The notes under the pieces: model-generated
Databases searched by the model: none
What the model was told of the DNA's origin: nothing
What the model saw: the letters and a program-made list of their open reading frames with translations, nothing else
Shown: in pieces, positions 14,161 through 20,841 of the stretch
Layout: the number at the start of each line of letters is the position of its first letter
Position numbering within the stretch: position 1 is the stretch's first letter
Source: JBDHAC01 sp039589195
GTDB taxonomy: Bacteria > Gemmatimonadota > Gemmatimonadetes > Palauibacterales > Palauibacteraceae
Length of the DNA: 20,841 nt
Reading direction: 5' to 3'
Assembly (NCBI GenBank): GCA_039589195.1
Contig: JBDHHV010000047.1
Location: 1 to 20,841, forward strand
Made by a program: the position numbers and the translations under genes

Positions 14161-15182
14161 TGCAAGAGATACGGAACGGCGATGCGTGGAGGCATGCGCT
14201 CGCGATCCTGGTGGCCTTCCTGGCGGCAGCGCTCGCGGCGCCAGCCAACGCACGAGCTCAGGAGTGCTCACACGGGCACCCGCCCTTCGCCTCTCTGGGA
14301 ATCGGCGAGTTCCTGTGTGTGGGTGGTTCCTGCTCGATCAACGCGGCGGGTGGCGATCCCTATCTCCACAGCTTCTCCACCGAGCCCCGGGTACGCGACG
14401 TGGACCCGGAAGGACCGGCCGCCGGGGTGTTGCGGGAGGACGACGTGATCGTGTCGGTGGATGGAGTGCTCATCACCACCGCGGAGGGGGGACGACGCCT
14501 GGGAAGCCTGAAGCCGGGCGAGCCCGTACGCCTGACCGTGCGGCGTCAGGGGCGGGAAGTGGAGGTGGGCCTGACTCCGGAGAGGAGCTGCGATCTGCCC
14601 GCGCTCGAGGTGTCCCTGGAACCTCGCTATCGGGTCGCGTATACCGCGCCCCGTAGCCGGTTTCTCGCGGACAGTGCCCCCGGGTTCGGTGCGAACCTGG
14701 TGTATACCCCCCGCCTCTCGCTCGCGCTCCCGCTCGCGCTCAGGGGTGAGTTCAGCCGCCCCGGCGATTCCACATCCAGGCTCGTCTACAGTTACGGCAA
14801 GTTCATCCAGGACAAGGCGCTGTTCTCGCAGCTGCTCGATGGCCGCCGACCGGGGGAGAGACCATCGGTCGAGCTGGGGTTCGAGCTGACGTGTGGGGAA
14901 TGCGGGTGGCAGCGGGTCGGATCGACCTGGTCGTTCCGCACGCAGGAGTTTCCGGTGGTTCGATCCGTCGAGCGAGACGGCCCCGCCGACGAGGCGGGGC
15001 TGGGCATCGGTGACGTGATCCTCACGGTAGGGGGCGGGGCGATCACGTCGGAAGAGGCGGGTCAACTCCTCGGCGCCCTCGAGGCGGGAGAGCCGGTGGC
15101 GTTGGAGGTCAGACGGGGAGACACGATTGTCACCGTGCGGTTGACGCCACGCGCCGCTGGGGAGCACCGGCAGCGCATGTAG
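14160..15182 (+). CDS. Exported protein with two PDZ domains and paired cysteines
   Basis: A 340-residue protein with a Sec signal peptide (about 1-34, ...ANARAQ). The first PDZ domain is at about 72-140 (RVRDVDPEGPAAGVLREDDVIVSVDGVLI). A middle region of about 120 residues matches no family I know, and the second PDZ is at about 263-331 (VVRSVERDGPADEAGLGIGDVILTVGG). The two PDZ domains resemble each other, which suggests an internal duplication. Cysteines at 36, 53 and 58 and a CGEC at 245-248 suggest disulfides or metal binding. There is no protease domain, unlike DegP/DegS or RseP. The start at 14160 overlaps the anti-sigma stop (TGATG). Context suggests a periplasmic sensor or ligand-binding partner of the anti-sigma; this is inference. 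Confidence 0.85.
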   Translation: MQEIRNGDAWRHALAILVAFLAAALAAPANARAQECSHGHPPFASLGIGEFLCVGGSCSINAAGGDPYLHSFSTEPRVRDVDPEGPAAGVLREDDVIVSVDGVLITTAEGGRRLGSLKPGEPVRLTVRRQGREVEVGLTPERSCDLPALEVSLEPRYRVAYTAPRSRFLADSAPGFGANLVYTPRLSLALPLALRGEFSRPGDSTSRLVYSYGKFIQDKALFSQLLDGRRPGERPSVELGFELTCGECGWQRVGSTWSFRTQEFPVVRSVERDGPADEAGLGIGDVILTVGGGAITSEEAGQLLGALEAGEPVALEVRRGDTIVTVRLTPRAAGEHRQRM

Positions 15183-15195
15183 CGACGGGGCGGCA

Positions 15196-15209
15196 ATCGG
15201 GTACCCGAT
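15196..15209. promoter_or_regulatory. Perfect 14-bp palindrome
   Basis: ATCGGGTACCCGAT is a perfect palindrome 14 bp after the stop of the PDZ gene and about 90 bp before the PPIase start. It could be an operator for the downstream gene or simply an incidental palindrome. Confidence 0.3.
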
Positions 15210-15220
15210 CCGCTAGCTTT

Positions 15221-15249
15221 CGCCGGGACTGACGCAAGGCATCCCGGCG
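15221..15249 (+). terminator. Perfect 8-bp hairpin after the sigma/anti-sigma/PDZ cluster
   Basis: CGCCGGGA (15221-15228) pairs perfectly with TCCCGGCG (15242-15249) around a 13-nt loop. It lies about 40 nt beyond the PDZ stop and before the PPIase gene, a likely boundary between the two units. No T-run. Confidence 0.45.
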
Positions 15250-15300
15250 CGGAGGAGCCGCGTCGGTGTGCCCTGTCCATGCACGGCCCGCGGAGCCCCC

Positions 15301-16011
15301 ATGCCCGATTCGCACCGCCGGTGTCCCGGTGTCCTCCTCCTCGTCCTCCTGGGGCTCATCGCTTGTCCGCCGGCGACCGACGACCATGCGGGGATGGGGG
15401 GGGAGGAGCCCGGACAGGCCGTGCCGACCCGTTCGCTCCTCCTGATGCCGGATGACCCGGCCTGGCATGAGGCCGCGCCCGACTCGTTCCACGTCGCGTT
15501 CGAGACAAGCCAGGGCCGCTTCGTGATCCACGCTCGTCGAAGCTGGGCGCTGGTGGGGGCAGACCGGTTCTACAACCTCGTTCGGCATGGCTACTATGAC
15601 GATTCGCGCTTCTACCGCGTGGTCGAAGGGTTCATCGCACAATTCGGCCTGGCCGGCGACCCCGCCGCAACGGCGGTCTGGTTGCAGCGGACGATCGCGG
15701 ACGACCCGGTCCGGGAGAGCAATCTCAGGGGTCGAATCGCGTACGCGATGACCGGGCCCGACACGCGCGCGACCCAGGTCTACATCAACCTCATCGACAA
15801 CGTGCGGCTGGACTCGGCAGGGTTCGCCCCCTTTGGGGAGGTGGTGGACGGCATGGAGGTCGTGGACCGCCTGCATGCCGGTTACGGTGAGGACGCCGGC
15901 GGCGGCGTGCGGGCCGGGAACCAGGGCCGCATCATCGCGGAAGGGAACGCCCATCTCGACCGGGATTTTCCGCTCCTCGACCGAATCATCTCGGCGCGCA
16001 TCCTCCGCTAG
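15301..16011 (+). CDS. Cyclophilin-type peptidyl-prolyl isomerase, lipoprotein
   Basis: A 236-residue protein. A lipoprotein signal (VLLLVLLGLIAC, predicted lipidated C22) is followed by a linker and a cyclophilin domain at about 54-215. Recognisable parts are ADRFYNLVRHGYYDDSRFYRVVEGFIAQFG, GRIAYAMTGPDTRATQVYINL and FAPFGEVVDGMEVVDRL. Cyclophilins catalyse cis/trans isomerisation of X-Pro bonds; here it would fold exported proteins at the envelope. The catalytic Arg of the 'FHRV' motif is kept as FYRVV. The Ser/Gln/Phe part of 'GSQFFI' is altered to ATQVYI, so activity may be changed. ATG 15301 was chosen because GGAG lies 5 nt ahead and the signal peptide begins there; the frame is open back to 15268. 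Confidence 0.92.
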   Translation: MPDSHRRCPGVLLLVLLGLIACPPATDDHAGMGGEEPGQAVPTRSLLLMPDDPAWHEAAPDSFHVAFETSQGRFVIHARRSWALVGADRFYNLVRHGYYDDSRFYRVVEGFIAQFGLAGDPAATAVWLQRTIADDPVRESNLRGRIAYAMTGPDTRATQVYINLIDNVRLDSAGFAPFGEVVDGMEVVDRLHAGYGEDAGGGVRAGNQGRIIAEGNAHLDRDFPLLDRIISARILR

Positions 16012-16094
16012 CGCCCGCCGGAAATCGGCCCACCTGCACGGCGGCACTCGACGCGTGCGCCCCCGCGCACCAGACTCCATCCTGCGAATACCGA

Positions 16095-16119
16095 CGGCGG
16101 CCTCTCAGGGAGCCCGCCG
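16095..16119 (+). terminator. Hairpin between the PPIase and M28 peptidase genes
   Basis: CGGCGG (16095-16100) pairs with CCGCCG (16114-16119). After one C-C mismatch, CTC pairs with GAG around a 5-nt loop. It lies 84 nt after the PPIase stop and 30 nt before the next start, so it may be either a terminator or a leader structure. No T-run. Confidence 0.35.
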
Positions 16120-16148
16120 CACGCACACCATCAATGAGGAAAAAGCCG

Positions 16149-18473
16149 ATGCGTCCTCGCCGGATCCGTCTTCCGCGCCCACATGCCGCCGCCTTGGCCA
16201 CGAGCCTCATGATGCTCGGACCCGCCGGGGTGCATGGCCAGGGAGCCGGCGATCGGGCACCGCTGGGGTTCACGGAGGCTTCCGCAACCCGCCAGGTGGA
16301 GCTGGAGACTCGTCTGGACGCGTACATGGATGCCGGCAACCTGCGGGAGTGGATGAGGCGAATGACGCGGGTGCCGTTCTTCACCGGCTCGCCCGGGAAT
16401 CGCGACAACGCGCTATGGGTGGCCGAGCAGTTCCGCTCGTGGGGGTACGAGGTGGAGATCGAGGAGTACCAGGTCCTGTTTCCCACCCCACTCGTGCGCG
16501 AGCTGGAGCTCCTCGCCCCTGAACGCTACACGGCGCGTCTGGAAGAGCCGGTTCTGGACGTCGACGCCACGTCGGGGGTCGATGGGCGCCTCCCCAGCTA
16601 CAACGCCTACTCGGCGGACGGCGACGTCACGGGTGAGCTCGTGTACGTGAACTACGGCATCCCCGGCGACTACGAAGAGCTCGAGCGCCGCGGGATCGAC
16701 GTGCGCGGCAAGATCGTGATCGCTCGCTACGGGGGGTCCTGGCGAGGGATCAAGCCAAAGGTGGCCGCCGAGCATGGGGCGATCGCCACGATCCTGTATT
16801 CGGATCCGCGCGACGACGGATACTTCCAGGGTGATGTGTACCCCGAGGGGCCGTACCGGATGGAGCACGGCGTGCAGCGCGGCTCGGTGTCCGACATGCC
16901 GCTCTATCCCGGCGACCCCCTGACGCCGGGCGTAGGGGCTACGGCCGACGCGGAACGGATGACGCCCGAGGAATCCCCAACGGTGATGAAGATCCCTGTG
17001 CTCCCGATCTCCTACGCGGACGCGCTGCCACTCATGCGGGCACTGGAGGGCCCCGTGGCGCCCTCCGCCTGGCGGGGTGCGCTCCCGATCACCTACCACG
17101 TCGGTCCCGGTCCCGCTCGCGTTCGGCTCCACCTGGAGTTCGACTGGAGCCTCGCTCCCGCGTACGACGTGATCGCCCGGCTCGAGGGCGAGGAGTACCC
17201 GGATGAGTGGGTCATCCGCGGCAACCACCGCGATGGCTGGGCGATGGGTGCGGCGGACCCGATCAGCGGTCACGTGGCGATGATGGAGGAGGCTCGTGCT
17301 ATCGGGGCGCTCGCGCATTCCGGCTCTCGACCCAGACGCACGATCATCTACGCCTCGTGGGACGCCGAGGAACCGGGGCTGCTCGGGTCCACCGAATGGG
17401 CCGAGCACCACGCGGACGAGCTGCGCGCGAAAGCCGCCGTCTACATCAACACGGACGGGAGCGGTCGCGGCTTCCTCGGGATGGGTGGATCGCACACCCT
17501 CCAGACGTTCATGAACCAGATCGCCAGGGCCGTACCGGATCCGCAAACGGGCGTTTCGGTGTGGGAGCGCTCCCACGCGCGCATGGCGGTGAGTGGAACA
17601 CGGCAGCCTGACGACGCCAGCGACATCAGGCTTTCACCACTCGGGTCCGGCTCCGACTACACGCCGTTTCTCCAACACCTGGGGATCGCTTCCCTGAACC
17701 TCGGCTTCGGGGGGGAGAACGGTGGTGGCTCGTACCACTCGCAGTTCGACTCGTTCGATCACTACACGCGTTTCGGCGATCCGGGCTTCCAGTACGGGGT
17801 CGCGCTGGCCATGACCACGGGTCGGGCGACGCTCAGGCTCGCGAACGCCGATGTGCTCCCGCTCACCTTCGTCCCGTTCGTAGAGGCTGTGACGACCTAC
17901 GCGGGTGAGGTGATGGAGCTGCTCGAGCAGAAACGGGAGGAGACCGAACGAGAGAACGGGCTGATCGAGATGCACGCGTACACATTGACTGCGGACCCGA
18001 CGGAGACCTACGTGCCACCGGAGCCCGAGGAAGCCGTGCCCTACCTCGGATTCGCGCCCGTACAGAACGCTCTCGCGAGTCTCGATGAGAGCGCGAAGGC
18101 GTACGACGAGGCCCTGAGGGAGACGCTCGAAGCGGCGGCCGCCGACCCGCGGCTGGCTGGACGCCTCGACCGAGTCCTGCCCCAGCTCAACGAGCGGTTA
18201 ACCCGGACCGAGCGCTTGATGACCCGGGCCGAGGGCCTTCCCCGCCGTCCCTGGTTTCAGCACCACATCTACGCCCCGGGCTTCTATACCGGCTACGGAG
18301 TGAAGACCCTACCGGGAATCCGCGAGGCGATCGAGCAGCGCGAGTGGGGCGAGGCCACCCGGCAGATCGAGCGTTTGGGCGAGACGCTCCGTGCGCTTGC
18401 TGACGGGATTCGCCAGGCAGAGGGGTTGTTGACAGGCACGCGGTTCCCCGTGCGGACCAGCGGCGGCAGTTGA
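16149..18473 (+). CDS. Secreted M28 metallopeptidase, glutamate carboxypeptidase II-like with TfR dimerisation domain
   Basis: A 774-residue protein with an Arg-rich signal peptide (about 1-30). A PA-like insert follows at about 150-320 (GELVYVNYGIPGDYEELERRGIDVRGKIVIARYGG). The di-zinc M28 domain has all expected residues: H360 and D370 (GNHRDGWAMGAADP), base E407 and ligand E408 (WDAEEPGLLGS), D436 (YINTDGS) and H530 (YHSQFDSFDHY). A C-terminal helical transferrin-receptor-like dimerisation domain spans about 620-760. It should cleave C-terminal residues, often Glu or Asp, from peptides outside the cytoplasm. ATG 16134 is also possible, but the GAGGA at 16136-16140 lies 8 nt before ATG 16149, so I favour the latter. 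It overlaps the next gene by 4 nt (TTGA). Confidence 0.95.
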   Translation: MRPRRIRLPRPHAAALATSLMMLGPAGVHGQGAGDRAPLGFTEASATRQVELETRLDAYMDAGNLREWMRRMTRVPFFTGSPGNRDNALWVAEQFRSWGYEVEIEEYQVLFPTPLVRELELLAPERYTARLEEPVLDVDATSGVDGRLPSYNAYSADGDVTGELVYVNYGIPGDYEELERRGIDVRGKIVIARYGGSWRGIKPKVAAEHGAIATILYSDPRDDGYFQGDVYPEGPYRMEHGVQRGSVSDMPLYPGDPLTPGVGATADAERMTPEESPTVMKIPVLPISYADALPLMRALEGPVAPSAWRGALPITYHVGPGPARVRLHLEFDWSLAPAYDVIARLEGEEYPDEWVIRGNHRDGWAMGAADPISGHVAMMEEARAIGALAHSGSRPRRTIIYASWDAEEPGLLGSTEWAEHHADELRAKAAVYINTDGSGRGFLGMGGSHTLQTFMNQIARAVPDPQTGVSVWERSHARMAVSGTRQPDDASDIRLSPLGSGSDYTPFLQHLGIASLNLGFGGENGGGSYHSQFDSFDHYTRFGDPGFQYGVALAMTTGRATLRLANADVLPLTFVPFVEAVTTYAGEVMELLEQKREETERENGLIEMHAYTLTADPTETYVPPEPEEAVPYLGFAPVQNALASLDESAKAYDEALRETLEAAAADPRLAGRLDRVLPQLNERLTRTERLMTRAEGLPRRPWFQHHIYAPGFYTGYGVKTLPGIREAIEQREWGEATRQIERLGETLRALADGIRQAEGLLTGTRFPVRTSGGS

Positions 18474-19714
18474 CTGCCCGGCGGTCGGCCGTGGCGTCCC
18501 GGCTTTATCCGGGGCTGTTCATCCTCGTGCTGGCGAGCTGCGAGGACGGGGACTCCTCCGCAAGCGGTTCGTCCGACGACGGCCCGGTCGTGCGGGACAG
18601 CGCGGGGACAACAATCGTCGAGAGCGCGAGGCCTCAGTGGACACCGGCCAACGCATGGAGGGTCGGCACGGGGACTCTGCTCGACATCGGCGCAGCGGAT
18701 GGGCCCGCCGAATACCAGTTCGACGGCATAGAGGGCACCCTGAGACTCGACGACGGCGGGCTGGTGGTGGCCGATGCCGGCTCCGGCGAGCTGCGGTTCT
18801 ACAGTCCCGCTGGGACCTTTCTGAAGAGAGCGGGAGGTCGCGGCGCCGGGCCGGGGGAGTTCCAGCGTATCACCGCCCTCGGCCGGGGGTCGGCCGACTC
18901 GCTGTGGGTATACGATTTCGGCGCTCGCCGCTTCACGATCCTGACGTCGGACGGCGAGGCCGCGCGGACCGTTCGCGTTCCCGACGCATCGGCCAACGTG
19001 GGCGCCGTGGGTCGGACTCCGGACGGATCCTTCGTCCTTCAGGAGTACTGGTCCTCGCGCCCCCACGACGGGTCACCGGCGTCGGATCTCATTCGGGCGG
19101 ACGCTGCGATCGCCACGATGTCCTCCGCCGGTGATGCCATGGACACTCTGGGCGTCTTCCCGGGACGGGAGGTCGTGCTCCGGAGCGAGGATGGCCGGGC
19201 CGTGATGAGCAGCCCGCTGTTCGCGCATTCGACGAGCGCGGCGCTGATCTCGGGCTCGGTATTCATCGGGGATCAGAACCGATTCGAGATCGGCGAGTAC
19301 GCTCCGAGCGGGCAACTGTTGCGCATCCTGCGCATTCCGTCGGTCTCGCTGGACCTGACGGAAGATGATGTCGAGCGGGCGCTCGCGGACGAGCTGGCAG
19401 CCCGACCGGAAGGCGAACGCGCGATGTGGCGATCGCATCTCGAGGGGATGGCGGTTCCCGCGACCCGTCCCGCGTATTCGCGCCTGTTGGGCGACCCGGA
19501 GGGCAACATCTGGGTGGGGGCGTACGCGCGGGACCCTGGGGATGTGACGTCTTGGACCGTGTTCGATGCGAGCGGCGCATGGCTCGGAACCGTGGAAATG
19601 CCCGACCGGTTCCGGGCCCTGGAGATCGGGTCGAGCTGGGTGCTCGGCACGTGGCGAGATGATCTGGATGTGGAGCACGTGCGTCTTTACGAGCTTCACA
19701 AGCCGGAACCGTGA
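18470..19714 (+). CDS. 6-bladed beta-propeller (NHL-like) lipoprotein
   Basis: A product of up to 414 residues. The leader LFILVLASC gives a lipobox (C24 from the TTG start), followed by a Ser/Asp-rich linker. The rest shows repeated beta-propeller blade patterns: DDGGLVVADAGSGELRFYSPAGTFLKRAGGRGAGPGEF, DSLWVYDFGARRFTIL, PDGSFVLQEYW and DPEGNIWVGAYARDP. The 'RxGGxGxGPGEF' loop is typical of 6-bladed propeller proteins common in this kind of genome, presumed ligand-binding or scaffolding. The start is uncertain: TTG 18470 overlaps the peptidase stop as TTGA, while GTG 18491 gives a shorter signal sequence; neither has a clear Shine-Dalgarno. It is tightly coupled to genes on both sides. Its specific function is unknown. 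Confidence 0.88.
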   Translation: MTARRSAVASRLYPGLFILVLASCEDGDSSASGSSDDGPVVRDSAGTTIVESARPQWTPANAWRVGTGTLLDIGAADGPAEYQFDGIEGTLRLDDGGLVVADAGSGELRFYSPAGTFLKRAGGRGAGPGEFQRITALGRGSADSLWVYDFGARRFTILTSDGEAARTVRVPDASANVGAVGRTPDGSFVLQEYWSSRPHDGSPASDLIRADAAIATMSSAGDAMDTLGVFPGREVVLRSEDGRAVMSSPLFAHSTSAALISGSVFIGDQNRFEIGEYAPSGQLLRILRIPSVSLDLTEDDVERALADELAARPEGERAMWRSHLEGMAVPATRPAYSRLLGDPEGNIWVGAYARDPGDVTSWTVFDASGAWLGTVEMPDRFRALEIGSSWVLGTWRDDLDVEHVRLYELHKPEP

Positions 19715-20841
19715 AGTCGCTGATCCGGGGCTCGCTGGTCGCGACGCTCGCGCTGGCTGCCCTCTTCATCGGCTACAAGATCGCGGGGCGCTCTCCGTTC
19801 GGTGCCGGTGCCGCCCTGGTTGTCGCGATCCTCGGGCTCGGGGCCCTCTTTTCCCTCCTGTCTCTTCGACTCTACGACCGAGGCCGGACCGAGTTGATCA
19901 CGAACGCATGGCTCGCCCTCCTGTTCACGGCGGGCACGTATCTGATCCTGGACGTCGCGCTCGGCTTCTATCTGATCGAATCCCCATCACAGCTTCCCGA
20001 TCGAATCGTGCACCACAGACCCCGCCCGAATCGCGCGTCGCTGGCAAACCGGCCCGAGTTCCGATACACGAGACGCGTCAACAACCTCGGGTTGAGAGGC
20101 CGGGACGTCTCGCCCGTGAAGGACAGCGCCACGTACCGCATCGTGATGCTCGGCGACTCGTTCACGGGCGGGCGTGGGGTGAGGGATGAAGAGACCTTCT
20201 CGGCGCTCCTGGAACGATCCCTGAACGAAGCTGCTGCGGCCGGGGCGGGTCGCACGGTCGAGGTCGTCAACGCCGGCGTGAACAGCTATTCGCCCATCCT
20301 GTCTTTCCTGCAGCTCGCTCGGCAGCTTCCGCCTCTCGATCCGGATCTCGTCGTGCTCAACTTCGACATGAGCGATCTGGTGCAGGAGGCGCTCTACCGC
20401 GCGAGCGCCGCCTACGGCGCGGATGGCGAGCCGCTGGGGGTCGACGGATCAGTCGCCTTCGAGGGGCCCTTCACCTCCAGGGTACGACGCTTCATCCGGC
20501 GGCACCTCTACTTCACGCGTCTGATCGTCATTCGGTTGGAGCCGCCGACCACCGGCCCCGAGCCGGGGACCCTCGAGTACTGGATCAGCAGGGCGGACCC
20601 GGCCCTCCTGCAACACACGCTGGCGTCGGACACGGTGGACCGTACCGGTCAGTGGGAGGGCGTGCTCGACAGCATCCTGCGGATCAAGGCCTACTGCGAT
20701 GAGGGTGGGAGCGGCTTCCTGTTGACGACCTACCCCTGGGGTCACCAGGTAGGCGAAGAGGAGTGGGCTCGGGGGAGGGAGGCCTTCCTGCCCGAGGAGC
20801 TCACGCTCTCGGACACGAGCGTCCGGACGCTCGAGGACTTC
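19711..20841 (+). CDS. Membrane-anchored SGNH/GDSL hydrolase, partial (C-terminus beyond window)
   Basis: 377 codons run from GTG 19711 to the window edge without a stop. Three N-terminal membrane helices (about 7-24, 31-52, 66-89) are followed by an extracytoplasmic SGNH-hydrolase domain. Block I, VMLGDSFTGG, has the predicted nucleophile S150 in GDSF. Block II is VNAGVNSYSP (187-196), and block III is LVVLNFDMSDL (213-223). The segment NNLGLRGRD at 124-132 is typical of bacterial SGNH proteins acting on cell-surface glycans. The catalytic Asp-x-x-His near the C-terminus lies outside the window. It may be an acyl-esterase or O-acetyl-modifying enzyme. The GTG overlaps the propeller stop (GTGA), implying translational coupling. 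Confidence 0.88.
   Translation, partial: MKSLIRGSLVATLALAALFIGYKIAGRSPFGAGAALVVAILGLGALFSLLSLRLYDRGRTELITNAWLALLFTAGTYLILDVALGFYLIESPSQLPDRIVHHRPRPNRASLANRPEFRYTRRVNNLGLRGRDVSPVKDSATYRIVMLGDSFTGGRGVRDEETFSALLERSLNEAAAAGAGRTVEVVNAGVNSYSPILSFLQLARQLPPLDPDLVVLNFDMSDLVQEALYRASAAYGADGEPLGVDGSVAFEGPFTSRVRRFIRRHLYFTRLIVIRLEPPTTGPEPGTLEYWISRADPALLQHTLASDTVDRTGQWEGVLDSILRIKAYCDEGGSGFLLTTYPWGHQVGEEEWARGREAFLPEELTLSDTSVRTLEDF

Noticed and set aside
14719..14741. Two tandem copies of CGCTCGCGCTC inside the PDZ protein gene
   Set aside because: It encodes a plausible LALPLAL strand and keeps frame (period 12). Most likely ordinary codon-level similarity rather than a functional repeat.

Overview
This is a high-GC bacterial chromosomal window. 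Genes are densely packed on both strands, several overlap by 1-4 bases, and many products are exported. The mix includes paired M16 peptidases, a glutamate-carboxypeptidase-II-like M28 peptidase, a beta-propeller lipoprotein, an ECF sigma factor with a putative anti-sigma, and a small helical-domain membrane protein of a kind I associate with Gemmatimonadota. I think Gemmatimonadota or a related soil or marine lineage most likely. This is inference from gene content, as there is no rRNA to confirm it. I see no tRNA, rRNA, CRISPR array, insertion sequence or phage gene.

Left part (1-4780). The 5' end of a 2-oxoacid:acceptor oxidoreductase gamma subunit runs off the left edge on the minus strand. 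Next come a small cysteine-rich ORF, a CoA-binding Rossmann protein and, convergent with it, a small membrane protein. A plus-strand run follows: SAM-dependent methyltransferase (no canonical start codon), quinone-oxidoreductase-like dehydrogenase, and an Fsr-type MFS transporter.

Middle minus-strand block (4869-11576). In transcription order this holds a helical-domain membrane protein, a frameshifted PaaK/CoF-synthetase-like adenylate-forming enzyme, an M16 lipoprotein peptidase with an intact zinc site, an M16 homologue that has lost the zinc site (ATGA overlap with the previous gene), and an isopropylmalate-dehydrogenase-family enzyme.

Right plus-strand block (11868-20841). An aldo/keto reductase comes first. 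A cluster of ECF sigma factor, single-TM putative anti-sigma and exported double-PDZ protein follows, the last two joined by TGATG. Then come a cyclophilin-type PPIase lipoprotein and a tightly coupled trio: M28 peptidase, beta-propeller lipoprotein (TTGA overlap) and a membrane-anchored SGNH hydrolase (GTGA overlap) cut by the right edge.

Gene-free stretches are all under 300 bases. The largest, 11577-11867, holds a plausible sigma-70 promoter. I see nothing identifiable in 352-534. Several short gaps carry strong GC-rich hairpins without U-tracts, often touching a stop codon. No complete new defence or mobile system is visible. The points most worth following up are the sigma/anti-sigma/PDZ cluster, the frameshifted ligase, the methyltransferase start, the small cysteine-rich ORF and the coupled exported-hydrolase operon.
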